Shown piece after piece: positions 13,719 through 27,591 of a stretch of DNA of 64,000 nucleotides. Made by a program: the position numbers and the translations under genes. The notes below the pieces were generated by a model that searched no databases, had not been told where the DNA came from, and was given only the letters and a program-made list of their open reading frames with translations. Source of the DNA: Microglena sp. YARC (taxonomy: Eukaryota > Chlorophyta > Chlorophyceae > Chlamydomonadales > Chlamydomonadaceae); the NCBI GenBank assembly GCA_022414725.1, contig CM039465.1, positions 2,774,039 to 2,838,038 of the forward strand, given 5' to 3'. The stretch's first letter is position 1. Each line of letters starts with the position of its first letter.

Positions 13719-16104
13719 ACGCACCGCAACCCACACCACCAGTAATGCCCCACTCCCCCTTCCCACCCCACCCCCACCCACCCCACGCACCGCAACCCAC
13801 ACCACCACTAATGCCCCACTCCCCCCCCCCCCCCCCCCCCCCACGCACCGCAACCCACACCACCACTTATACAGTTATACCCCTGCCACACGACACGGCA
13901 TATATATAGTTGCTCATGGCATGTATGTTACATTACATTACATTACATTACATTACATTACATTACATTACATTACATTACATTGCATTACATTACATTA
14001 CATGTTAAAGTCTACTTGACACCGCGAGGGTGTATGCGACTCTGTGCTTTAAACAAAAAGAAAAAGCACCAACAAAGCAAAAAAACCATTACATCAGGGG
14101 TGTGTTGAGGACAAACAAACCAAACTCCCAACCACCGTTTTGGTGGCGTGTGTATGTTATGTGAAGCTAGTATCATATATATAATATGTAACACTGACAG
14201 GATGCAAATGCATAGGCATATGCAAAGATGCGACCCATGTACGTATACAACCCATACATTTGAATAGGTAGAACAAAAGACAGCGAGCAGAGCAACGTGA
14301 GCCTAACTAAAATGGGTAACATAAACTGTAACATACATTTGAATAAGCAGAAATGGACAGCGAGCAGTGCAACCTGAGCCTAACAAAGATGAGTAACGTA
14401 CCATGTAACATACATTCGAATAAGCAGAAATGGACAGCGAGCAGTGCAACGTGAGCCTAACAAAGATGAGGAACATACCCTGTAACACACATCTGAATAA
14501 GCAGAAATGGACAGCGAGCAGTGCAACGTGAGCCTAACAAAGATGAGTAACGTACCCTGTAACATACATTTAAATAGGCAGGACAAACATGGCGAGCAGT
14601 GCAACACGAGCCTTACAAAATGACAAAATTAGTGAATCCTGGAGTGCATCCGTTGATAAGAATCAGCCTGGTCGTCTGCTGCCCATGGTGTACCGGCTCA
14701 CGCAGCAGACGATAGTCTTATCAGCACTGCCCCATGAGTCTCCAGGTTGAAAGTAGGGTAAACAAGGAATGTCTTACAACCAACTGAGGTTTCCAGGATC
14801 CAAAATCGTGTGGGTCTCGCTAGAAAAGTCGTGAAAATCTCGCAATCAAACAAGTTGCAAATAAACTAACACATACGAACATACACGCACATTGAATGAA
14901 ACCCATAAACATATACATACGCACATTCACGCACATTGGATGAAACCCATAAACATATACATACGCACATTCACACACATGAGATGCAACCTAAAAACAG
15001 AAACATACGCACCTACCTGATGTGTGGTGCAGTTCCATTCGTCCCCAGTGTGAGAGCATGCTGTAGGTATTGGAGATCTCAGAGGGCGCTAGAGATATAG
15101 ACACATACACACATACCTGACGTGATTCAATCCAGACATATATATCCATATGGACACACACATACCTTGCGTGTGCTTCAGACCAGTTCAGTCTAGACCA
15201 GTTCAGTCCAGTTCAGTTCAGACCAGTTCAGTCTAGACCAGTTCAGTCCAGTTTAGTTCAGACCAGTTCAGTCTAGACCAGTTCAGGCCAGTTCAGTTCA
15301 GACCAGTTCAGTCTAGACCAGTTCAGTCCAGTTCAGTTCAGACCATTTCAGTCTAGACCAGTTCAGTCCAGTTCAGTTCAGACCAGTTCAGTCCAGTTCA
15401 GTTCAGACTAGTTCAGACCATACATACACACATACCGGATGTGTGGTGCAGTTCCGTCCGTCTCCAGTGTGAGAGCATGCTGGAGGTGTTGAAGATATCA
15501 GAGGGCGCGAGAGATGGATATACGGACACACACATACCTTACATGTGCTTCAGACCAGTTCAGTCCAGACCAGTTCAGACCAGTTCAGTCCATACATACA
15601 CACATACCTGATTTGTGATGCAGTTCTGTCCGTCCCCAGTGTGAGAGCATGATGGAGGTGTTAAAAATCTCAGAGGGCGCGTAGCAAGCTCCCTGCAGCA
15701 GGTGTGTGTGCTTGTGTTTGTGTGTGTGTATGTGTGTGTGTGTGTGTGTGTGAGTGAGTGTGTGTGTGGGGGGGTGGGGGTGGGTGGGTGGGTGGGTTGG
15801 TGTGTGTGGGGGGGTCATTTTCATTTGCTGGGTACATCCTCCGCGTAGCAGGCCCCCTGCAGCAGGTGTGTGTGTGCATGTGTTTGTGTTTGTGTTTGTG
15901 TGTGTGTGTGTGTGTGTGGGGGGGGGGGGGGTGGGTGGGTGGGGGGGGGGGGGGCGTCATTGTTATTTGCTGGTACATCCTCCGCGTAGCAAGCTCCCTG
16001 CAGCAGGTGTGTGTGTGTGTGTGTTTTTGTGTTTGTGTGTGTGTGTGTGTGAGTGTGTGTGTGTGTGTGAGTGTGTGTTTGTGTGTGTGTGGGTGGGTGG
16101 GTGG

Positions 16105-16141
<37 letters not shown>

Positions 16142-17206
16142 GGGGGGGGGGGGGGGGGGGGGGGGGTCATCGTTATTTGCTGGGTACTTCCTCCGCTTAG
16201 CAAGCTCCCTGCAGCAGCAGGTGAGTGTGCTTGTGTTTGTGTTTGTGTGTGAGTGGGGGGTGGGGGGGTGGGGGGTGGGGGAGGGGGTGAGGGGGTGGGG
16301 TGTGGGTGGGTGGGTGGGGGGGGGGGGGTCATCGTTATTTGCTGGGTACATCCTCCGTGTAGCAAGCTCCCTGCAGCAGGTGTGTGTGTGCTTGTGTTCG
16401 TGTGTGTGTGTGTGTGTGAGTGTGTGTGTGTGGGGTGGGGTGGGGGGGTCATCGTTATTTGCTGGGTACATCCTCCGTGTAGCAAGCTCCCTGCAGCAGG
16501 TGTGTGTGTGTGAGTGTGTGGGGGTGGGTGGGGTGGGGTGGGGGGGTCTTCGTTATTTGCTGGGTAACATCCTCCGTGTAGCAAGCTCCCTGCAGCAAGA
16601 TACAATCAGGTTGGGCCCCGAATTAGGTTGGTTGGCAGTGTGCATATCTCCTGTTCTGTTTATCTCCTGCATATCTCCTGCATATCAATATATATGCATA
16701 TCTCCTGTTCTGTTTATCTCATGCATATCTCCTGCATATCTATATTTTTGCATATCTCCTGTTCTGTTTATCTCTTATGGGGTAATACATACAAGATAAT
16801 TTAAAGCGAGGTGGCACTACTACAAATTTGCCATGTTAGAAATGTTGCCCGTTAATTGTAGCCTTTGGCCCCAAAAAACACTAGGACACTAACCTTGGCT
16901 CCTTTTTTTCAATTGCGATGCTCATATGTGCTCTTGTGAGAATCTGTCCAGTATAAACAAGTCTTATAATTGTTGGAAGGTATAGAATGTTCAAGTTTTC
17001 TGTTGTTGTACACTCCTTACAATTTGTGGGGGATAAGATCTTTCGCGTAGCAAGCTCCCTGCAGCAAGATAATAATTATATTGTAGAATTCAATGACCAC
17101 TGTAGCACGAACTCAGGGCCCCCGTCGGTAAAACGATTGTTTAGGGTTCAGTTCATCAATGCTTATTCTTGTTAGCCCATCCTATTACGGTTGGACAAGT
17201 CCCTTT

Positions 17207-17263
<57 letters not shown>

Positions 17264-17279
17264 GCAAGCATGCAAGCAT

Positions 17280-17327
<48 letters not shown>

Positions 17328-19628
17328 GGTGTAAAATTCAATTCAATTCAAAAGTCAAATCAAAAATTCAATTCAAAGTCAGGTGGCTTGAGCAAATATC
17401 TACCACACAAATGTCAGATTGCGTGAAATTTTATTCAAAATTCAATTCAATCTATAAGTCAGGTACTCAGGTGGCGTGTACAAACATCTCCCTCGCAGTC
17501 AGGTGGCGTGAAATCAAATTTAAAATGAAATTCCAATTTAATTCAATTTAATTCAAAAAGTCAGGTGGCGTGAGCAAATATCTCCCACACAAATGTCAGG
17601 TGGAGTGTAATTCAATTCAAAATTCAATTCAAATTTAATTCAAAAAGTCAGGTGGCGTGAGCAAATATCTCCCACACAAATGTAAGGTGGCATGTCATTC
17701 AATTCAAAATTCAATTCAAATTAAATTAAATTCAAAAGTCAGGTGGCGTGAACAAACATCACCCACATAAAAGAGGTGATGCCAATGCGATTCAAAAATC
17801 ATTTCTAATTCAATTCAATTCAAAAGTGGCGTGAGCAAAAGTCAGGTGGTGTGAGCAAAAGTCAGGTGGCGTCAGCAAATATCTCTCACGCACAAGAGGC
17901 GATGCCAATGCGATCATGATACGTGTGTCGCAAGCAACGCTAACAATTGGCAGAGTGTTCTGGCAACGGAACAAAAGGTGGCAACATTAGCGAGTTAGTT
18001 ACGAGTACGTTGGCTGACGTGTCAGGCTTCCTTTGGGGGGGCGGTCGGACGGATGGTTGGACACACAAACGGACAATTGGGTAACCCAGGGGGCTCCCAT
18101 TCCCTTGAAGGGGGGGCTCTGCCAATCATGATATGTTCTCAGTTTTCCTCTGCACCATATACAGAATATACTGGACACTTAAGTGTTCTCGGTTGCTGTC
18201 AACCGCCGTGGTAACACTGTCCTGGTAAAGTAGCAGTAGTTCTCTACTGCTGTAAGACAGGGCACCCTTAATACCATGCCCCACCAGGCGTTATCATTAT
18301 TTATACAGGGCCAGTGATTTTTTTCAAATCTGAAAGTGGGGTTTTTCTAGCTTTATGGTTCTAGGCCTCCTCCAGGGACAGCGTTTTAGTGTTTTTATAG
18401 CTTTTTGTAGCTTTTTGGGGCCATTTGGGGCACACAAAGAAAACTTTGTTTTAAAAACAATTATAGCGATAATTTCCCCAAAACGGGGTCAAAACTAGCG
18501 ATCGCTATATGTAGCGGGAAAAAATATCCCTATACAGATCAGGTTCAATTTACAGGTGAGGTGTTTTTATATCACCTGAAGATGTATGCATGTTACAGAC
18601 AAGGGGGTAGCCAACCAGGGTGAAGGGGCTTTCCCAACCTCAAACATTCAAGACGAAGATTATATATTACCAGGAGGGCTGAGGAGGGCTTATTTTAGGT
18701 TGTTACGTTATTTTATGTTGTTACGTTATTTTATGAGGAGGGGTTCTTTTATGTTGTCACGCTATTTTATGTTGTTACGTTATTTTATGAGGAGGGGTTA
18801 TTTTATGTTGTTACGTTATTTTATGAGGAGGGGTTATTTTATGTTGTTACGATATTTTATGTTGTTACGTTATTTTATGTTGTTACGTTATTTTATGTTG
18901 TTACGTTATTTTATGTTGTTACGTTATTTTATGTTGTTACCTTATTTTATGTTGTTACGTTATTTTATGAGGAGGGGTTATTTTATGTTGTTACGTTATT
19001 TTATGAGGAGGGGTTATTTTATGTTGTTACGTTATTTTATGAGGAGGGGTTATTTTATGTTGTTACGTTATTTTATGTTGTTACGTTATTTCATGTTGTT
19101 ACGTTATTTTATTTTATGAGGAGGGGTTATTTTATGTTGTTACGTTATTTTATGTTGTTACGTTATTTTATGAGGAGGGGTTATTTTATGCTCTTACGTT
19201 ATTTTATGTTGTTACAGTCCAGGGGTATGCCAATTAGTCTTACCCCAACCTCAAACAAGCAAGACAATCCTAGACTATCCGGAGTGGCTGTATTGCCACG
19301 TACTTTTATATCTGTTTCCTAACAAAACGCAAGGGCACTCCCCTTCCCTCCCCCCCCCACCCCCCCCACACACACCAACCCACCAACACATTCACACATA
19401 CAATGCTGGCAGTACCCTCCAGGTACTTACCCCACCCCACCTCACCACCTCACCACATCTGCATGAGGGTTCAACATAGGGGGAACTGCCGGCACGTCCC
19501 CCCCACCCATCCACCCACACCCACCCACACCCACCCAAACACTCAAATGCCGGCACCACCACCTGCACGGCACTGCATCAGGGTTCAACATAGGGGGAAC
19601 CGCGCCGCCTACTAGGTTGGAACTGAAA

Positions 19629-19671
<43 letters not shown>

Positions 19672-20115
19672 TAATAATAATACAGGGGGGGGGCAGAAAG
19701 ACAGATTTTGGACCGCACCTTCGATATGGTGTCCGATTCAGATGGGAGTTGGAATTGTGGACGTTTCATACAAAAAGAGGGGGAAAATAAAGTTGGCTAC
19801 AAGTTTTTTTACCCCCACCCCACCCCACCCCCACCCCCTAAAACCCAATTACCTCACCCTACCCCCCTAAAATGGGGGTCATTCGAAAGATCTTTTAAAG
19901 CCCATTTCAGTTATGCTCTTACATCTTTCATGGGGTTACCCAAACGTGATTTATCGCAAAGTTAAGATTTGGGCCGCTTTGGTTGAAAAAAACTTTGGAC
20001 CCCTCTAACTTTTGTACAACTTTATTTTTGGCTCATTTTTTTTTTATATAGTTTGAGGATAGGCTCTATCCAAAGCGAAGGTGCGATACAGCAGCTTTTT
20101 CCTTGCCCCCCCCTC

Positions 20116-20169
<54 letters not shown>

Positions 20170-21673
20170 TAATAATAATAATAATAATAATTATAATTAT
20201 TATTATTATAATCTATATATATAAATAAATCATGGTCGTGGTCGTGGTCGTGGTGGTCGTGGTGGTGTCATCGCGTGCCCGACTTAACCGACTTCCCGCC
20301 CAGCCAATTCCCGCCCAGCCAATTCACGCTCAGCCAATTCACGCTCTTTATCCCTCCTGCTTCAACTTCTGCCTGATTGGCCTCATGCGAATTCTGCCTT
20401 ATGCAACCTTCGCCTCCTGCGTATTCTACCTGTTGCGCATCCCGCCCGATTTCTCCTTTTCCCGCCTGAGTTCATCCACCTGATTTCGGTAGCGCTACAG
20501 TTCGTCTTCCTACAAGCTTTTCCCCCTGCATCTCTGCAAGACTTTTCCCTTGTGTCAAGAGACCTGTCGCTGCGGACAACGGGAGGTTGCGTGGTGAGTC
20601 AGCCGCCCTGTCAGAAATGTCCGAATCGCATCCATCCCATATCACAAACTTGACTGCAAATTCTTCCCACTGCATTGAGAAACATGTCACTCAGCATTGT
20701 GCCATAGTAAGTACGCATCAAAGTTGACCGAATGATAAATCTCGCTAAGCATTCTCGCCCTAACTTGACCGAACATCTCAAATCAGCAACTTGACTGCAA
20801 CTTCTTCCCACTGCATCGAGAAACATGTCGTCGTTGTGCATTGTGCTATAGCGAGCACGCGGCAAAGTTGAATGGATGAACCTAGAGATGTTTCCGAGTC
20901 TCAGATCGAGTTGACTTCGGGAGCAGTTGCGGTGAACAGGATTGTTCTTCGGCCGAACTGAATACATGCCCGCCAAGAAGAAGCTTTACTTATATACAGT
21001 TGCGATTGCGCAGGTTCAGCTTTTTCAGTGGGGTCGACTATCGATCACAGCTGAGGTGGCAGGGAAGCAGGTCCGATGCTTTTAGCGGAGTCGGATGATG
21101 CGCAAGCGTTGTCGATGCTCTTCGTCCCGTTTGCCTTTCAGCTATGGCAAAGCCCACAGCTGAAGTGGAGGGAGGCAGATATGGAGTATGTGTGTGCTGG
21201 TGGGTGCGTGTAGGAGGAAGGGGAGGGATGAGAGTGTGGAGAGGGTGGGGGCTGGTGGGATGGCTGGGGTGGGGGAAGGATGGAGTCAGGAAATATGCCA
21301 GGAAGAGTAAGGGATGGAGTCTGTTTGTGGGCGGGGGTACATGGTTGGTGGTGGGGTGGGGGTGGAGATAACTGGGGGGGGGGGGGGAGTACGGTGGTGT
21401 TTGTGTGCTTGTGGGTGCACAAGGGAGATCATCGCATGGGATATGCGTCCGTCAATGTTTTAAGCTGCATGCACTGCAGAGAAAACCGTTTTTCAACCCA
21501 GCTCAAAACAGGCGTGGCCAACGGGAGGGAAGGGGGGAGGGGGCGGATAATGGTTTGGTGGTGGTGGTGTGTGAATGCGGGGGGGGGGGGGGGGGGGGGG
21601 CTTCAAGTGTAAACCATTATGTAATCAGCCCCAAATAGGTGTGGCCAAAGGCCAAACGGGCACCCGTACTATG

Positions 21674-21709
<36 letters not shown>

Positions 21710-21759
21710 CATCGTGAGAGTAGGTGTGGCCACCGGCCACACGGGCTACCGTACTAGTA

Positions 21760-21793
<34 letters not shown>

Positions 21794-24700
21794 CAATAAT
21801 AAAAAAAAAACTGCCCGCATACTAGGTGGGACCTGAAAATAAGAATTACGTTACTCACCTCATCGTGGGCCATAAGCCAGATGTGGTCACGACCCTGCAA
21901 GATGTTGATAGACATGGGGTCATTATTCTATGTGAGACACATGTACATATATGATCATCATCTAATATGTATATATATGCACACACATGCACATGCATAT
22001 TATCATTTAATATATATATATACATACACACATATACGTATACATGTAAAGACAAATACATACACCCACATGTGTCCCATATATAGATGCATACATATGC
22101 ATACGGTGTGAGATATGACCTGCAAGGGAATTATATTTCTGTTCCAGTCAGGGAGAATGGCAGGCACGAACAAGTTCTGTGCAGCGTCGCCTGCGACGCT
22201 AAAAATTGGCGGAGAGTGATCGCGACGGAGCAACACGTGGCAACAGAAGCGAGTTAGTAACAAGACCGTTGGCTGACGTGCCAGGCTTCAGCGCGGTCAG
22301 AAGGTCAGTCGGTCGGTCGGACGGACAAATGGGTAACCCTGGGTGCTCTACAAGGGCATACATGTACATACAAGTGTATGTGTAAATTTGTATGTATAGG
22401 TATATCTGTATATGTGTAAATCCGTATGTGTGCATATGTGTATATGTGTATATCCGTATATGTGTAAACCGTTTGTGTGCATATCCATATGTGTGCATAT
22501 GTGTATATGTGTATATCCGTATATGTGTAAACCGTTTGTGTGCATATTCATATGTGTGCATATGTGTATATGTGTATATCCGTATATGTGTAAACCGTTT
22601 GTGTGCATATCCATATGTGTGCATATGTGTATATGTGTATATGTGTATATCCATATATGTGTACACCGTTTGTGTGCATATCCATATGTGTGCATATGTG
22701 TATATGTGTATATCGGTATATCCGTATATGTGTAAACCGTTTGTGTGCATATCCATATGTGTGCATATGTGTATATGTGTATATGTGTATATCCGTATAT
22801 GTGTAAATATGTATGAATAGGTATATCCATATATGTGTATATGTGTGTAAATGTGTATGTGTATAAGTGTATATGTGTGTGTATATCCGTATTTGTGTAA
22901 ACAGTATATGCGAATATGTGCATATCCGTATATGTGTACATCTGTCTATTTGTATATGTATATATGTGTATATCCGTGCATGTGTTCATTTTTTTTATAT
23001 CTGTGTATGCGTATATGCGTACATGTGTAAATGTATAAAATGTATCACCTGTCTCCTCTTCCACCAGGGGTGTGTCTTCTCTAACCAGCGCTTGACTTCC
23101 AACATCATGTTGGCGGCGTGCATCGGTCGGTTGTAGGTCACTGGAGCATGCGCAAACAATGCTTTAGATACACATAGGGCATGCATCCAGTCGGCACACA
23201 AAGTGTACCCAGGGGGGGGGGGAGGGGGGGGACGCACCCCGGTACAGTAGCGCCTCCTCTGTATCGCCCAAATTTGACAGATTCTCTTGAAAGACACGCA
23301 CAGGTCGGCGTATATATATATATATATATATGCCGAGCAGCATGATGCCTGAGGGGATTGTGTTGGTAACACTTGGGCTATGTTGTGTGCTGCATACATT
23401 ATATCTGAGGTGGTTACACGATGAGCAGTACAAGGGTCACACAGATACAACAGACACACAGACACAACGAACACCAGTGCAACCTAGCAACTACCAACAT
23501 CCATCCATCCATCCATCCATCCACGTATCCATATCCATCCTTTCACCCATCCATCCATCCATCCACGCCCTTCCATCCATCCATCCTTCCACCCATCCAT
23601 ATCCATATCCATCCATACATACCTGGAGCATGTCAGTAGGGGGTATCTGCCCATTCATCCACCCATCAATAACCATCCATCCATCCATCCTTCCACCCAT
23701 CCATATCCATATCCATTCATACATAGCTGGAGCATGTCAGTAGGGGGTATCTGCCCATCCATCCACCCATCATTAACCATCCATCCATCCATCCTTCCAC
23801 CCATCCATATCCATATCCATTCATACATAGCTGGAGCATGTCAGTAGGGGGTATCTGCCCATCCATCCACCCATCAATAACCATCCATCCATCCATCCTT
23901 CCACCCATCCATATCCATATCCATTCATACATAGCTGGAGCATGTCAGTAGAGGGTATCTACCCATCCATCCACCCATCAATAACCATCCATCCATCCAT
24001 CCATCCTTCCACCCATCCATATCCATATCCATCCAAACATACCTGGAGCATGCCAGTAGGGGGTATCTGCCCATCCTAAGACAGGCCACACTGCATAGAG
24101 TACGAAGTACAGGAAGTTGTCAGTACCATGGATTGAAGTACAGAAATGTGTCACTCCCATTGACTGAAGTACAGTAAAATGTCAGTACCATGGATTGATG
24201 GATAGTAAGATGCCAGTACCATGGACCGAAGTGCAGAAATTCGCCACTACCATGAATTGAAGTACAGTAAGATGTCAGTACCATGGATTGAGGTACAGAA
24301 ATGTGTCATTACCATGATTTAAAGTACAGTACGATGTTACAACCATGGATTGAAGTACAGTAAAATGTCAGTACCATGGGCCGAAGTACAGAAATCCGTC
24401 AATACCATGAATTGAAGTACAGTAAGATGTCAGTACCATGGATTGAAGTACAGAAATTTGTCATCACCATGGATTGAAGTACAAAAGTTCATCACTACCA
24501 TGAATTGAAGTACATGAAATCGTTGCTACCATGAATTTAAGTTCAGGATTGGGAATCACAGTCTTCATGTCAAAAGGTTCTGTATATCAGTCTGAGGTCT
24601 ACCCCACATCAGGGTAATTCAAAGCGCGCGCTTTTGCGCTTTTGAGACTGCTGACTTTTTGACCCCCTCTGCGCTTAAAGCGCAGTTTCTTGCAACCCCC

Positions 24701-25889
24701 TGTGGGCGCAGCAAGCAATTTTTGCGCTTTTTGAACTACAAAGCTTTGCTTTGTGGGTGCTTTTTCTTTTTGTTTAAAGCACAGAGCCTCATACACCCTC
24801 GCGGTGTCAAGTATACTTTAATATGTAATGTAATGTAATGTAATGTAATGTAATGTAATGTAATGTAATGTAATGTAAAGCGTAGTTTTTTTGTTTTCAA
24901 GTGCGCTAAAGCGCTGGCCAATTTGGCCATTTGAAGTATCCTGCCCCACATCCATGCAAACAAGCATGGCACACAAGCAAGCAAGGCAATCTCAAACTCA
25001 AATTCAATTGGGCATTCCTCATAAACTCAAACAAGCATGGCATACAAGCAAGCATTTAAATGACTCAGCTCAGACTGAAACAGGCATGGAACACACAAAA
25101 ACACATTTCACAGGCTAAAACTCAAACAAGCATGGCGCACAAGCATGGCAGACACAAAAGCCATTCACAAGCTCAAACTCAAACTCAATTGAGCATTCCA
25201 CATTAACTCAAACAAGCGTGGCACACAAGCATGGCACACAACCATGGCACACAAGCAAGCATTGCACATGCTCAAACTCTCACTCAAACTCAATTGAGCA
25301 TTCCAAATCAACGCAAACAAGCATGGCATACAAGCATGGCACACAAGCAAGAATTCCATAGGCTCAAACTCAAACAAACAAGGCAAACTCAAATTCAAAC
25401 TTGATTAAGCATTCCACATAACCTCAATCAAGCACGGCACACAAGCAAGCAGTTCACATGCTCAAACTCAAACTCAATTGAGCATTCCACATCAACACAA
25501 ACAAGCAAGGCAAACAAGCAAGCATTTCACATGCTCAAACTCAAACTCAATTGAGCATTCCACATAAACTCAAACAAGCAAGGCAAACAAGCATGGCAGG
25601 CAAGGAAGCATTTCACATGCTCAAACTCAAACTCAAACTTATTCAGCATTCCACATAAACTCAAACAAGCAAGGCAAACAAGCATGGCAAACAAGCAATC
25701 TTTCCACATCAAAGCTATCAAGCAGGCAATCTAAGGAGCAGAACATTTGGTCTAGATGTATATACTCACCCCCCCCAAGGAAAACTTCCACTAGAGAGTT
25801 TGGGTACACTTACTTTGATGTTCATGAGTCCTCCTAGACTCCATCAGGCCGCGGGCACATTTGGAGTCTAGTAGGGCACCAGGATAATG

Positions 25890-25925
<36 letters not shown>

Positions 25926-26190
25926 CCACCACCACCACCACCACCACCGCCGCCACCACCACCACCACCACCACCACCACCACCACCACCGCCACCACCA
26001 CCATCATCACCTCCATCACCACCACCGCCACCACCACCACGCCACCACCACCACCACCAGCATCACCACCACCACCAGCATCATATCTCTCACAGTAGCA
26101 CGTCAGGTAGATGGGCACGTAAAAGAAGTCCGCCTCCTCTGGGTCCAAGGTCCTGCATGGCATAGGAAGTGTGAATGCAGGAGGGGGTGG

Positions 26191-26224
<34 letters not shown>

Positions 26225-27503
26225 GTTTGTTTTAGACCCTACGCTTGGAATGTTACATGTTACAGTAGATGGGCACACAGAAGAAATTTGCCCCTTCTGG
26301 GTCCAAGGTCCTGCATGGCATAGAAATAGTCAATGCAGGGGGTGGATGGGTGGGTGGGGTAGGAAGTTTGTTTATACCCTACCCTCGGAATGTTACAGTA
26401 GATGTACACATGCACAAGAAGTCTGCCTCTTAAAATAATAAAAGGGTCTAAGGTCCTGCATGGCACACAAAAAAAAGGAAAAATGGAATTGAAAATTATG
26501 ACGCCTTGCAACGGATCGTGTAGTTCAAAAAGCCTTCCCGCTCGATGGCTCTGGGAAAGGCTACCGTGAGATTTGAGCGCATCCGCGACAGGTGCAGTGG
26601 CAGTGGAAGTGGCCAGGGTGCTTCAAAAGCCAAAATGGCCAGCGCTTTAGCGCACTTGAAAACAAACAAACTGCGCTTTGTGGTGCAAAAAGCGCAAAAA
26701 TTGCTTGCAGCGCCCACAAGGGGTTGCAAAAAACTGCGCTTAAAGCGCAGAGGGGGTCAAAAAGTCAGCGCTCAAAAGCGCAAAAGCGCGCTCTTTGAAT
26801 TACCCTGGAAGTGGCCCCTCAGGGGAAATCATCCACGTGACGGACACCGTCAACACCTTCGAGGAGCCTTTCATATACACCTCTTTGTTTATGCAGATCC
26901 CTGCTGCACCAGATAGCTCTGGGAAAGGCCACCGCGAGATTCGAGCGCATCCGCGGCAGATACAGTAGCAGTGGTAGTGCCCCCTCAGGAGAAATAATCC
27001 ACGCGACGGACACCGTCAACACCTTCCTAAACCCTAAACCCTGTCACCTACGCCTCATTGTTTCCGCAGATCCAACAACAATATGACGCCTTGCAACAGG
27101 GCGTGAAGTTAAAAAAACCTTCCCGTTTGAATGCTCTGGTCAGTTTTTTTTTTTTCAGATTTTCCTAGGCCAGGTTGTGTAGCCGGGTGGGCTACTCAAC
27201 CCTGATTTCAGAAAAGTTGAGTAGCCCACCGGATGTTTTTCTCTCTGGCTCTGGCTCTGGCTCATTTTTCTCTCTGGCTCTGGAAAAGGCTACTGTGGTA
27301 AAACAGCGATATGAGGCCATAGATGGGTATCTAATATTTAAATTATTGTGACATAATATTTACTTACGCCTTTATTGTACTCCTATAAATCAGCTAGATT
27401 TTTTTTAACGCAGACCCAAGCATAGGGCCCCGATGCGCACCTGTGCACTGACATGATCAGCACATCATGCAAGTAAATTTTCCACCATGTAGGTGTTGGT
27501 GTG

Positions 27504-27591
<88 letters not shown>

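Noticed and set aside
15670..16605. 311-codon His/Thr/Pro-rich minus frame
   Set aside because: (CA)n tracts with exon 15 5' copies; not a protein.
18586..19322. MLLRYF-repeat frame
   Set aside because: 18-bp minisatellite, multiple of three; no splice or start context and antisense to the gene.
22199..23064. [12 protein letters not shown] / [10 protein letters not shown] frames on both strands
   Set aside because: TATGTG-type satellite; both strands open, no independent signal.
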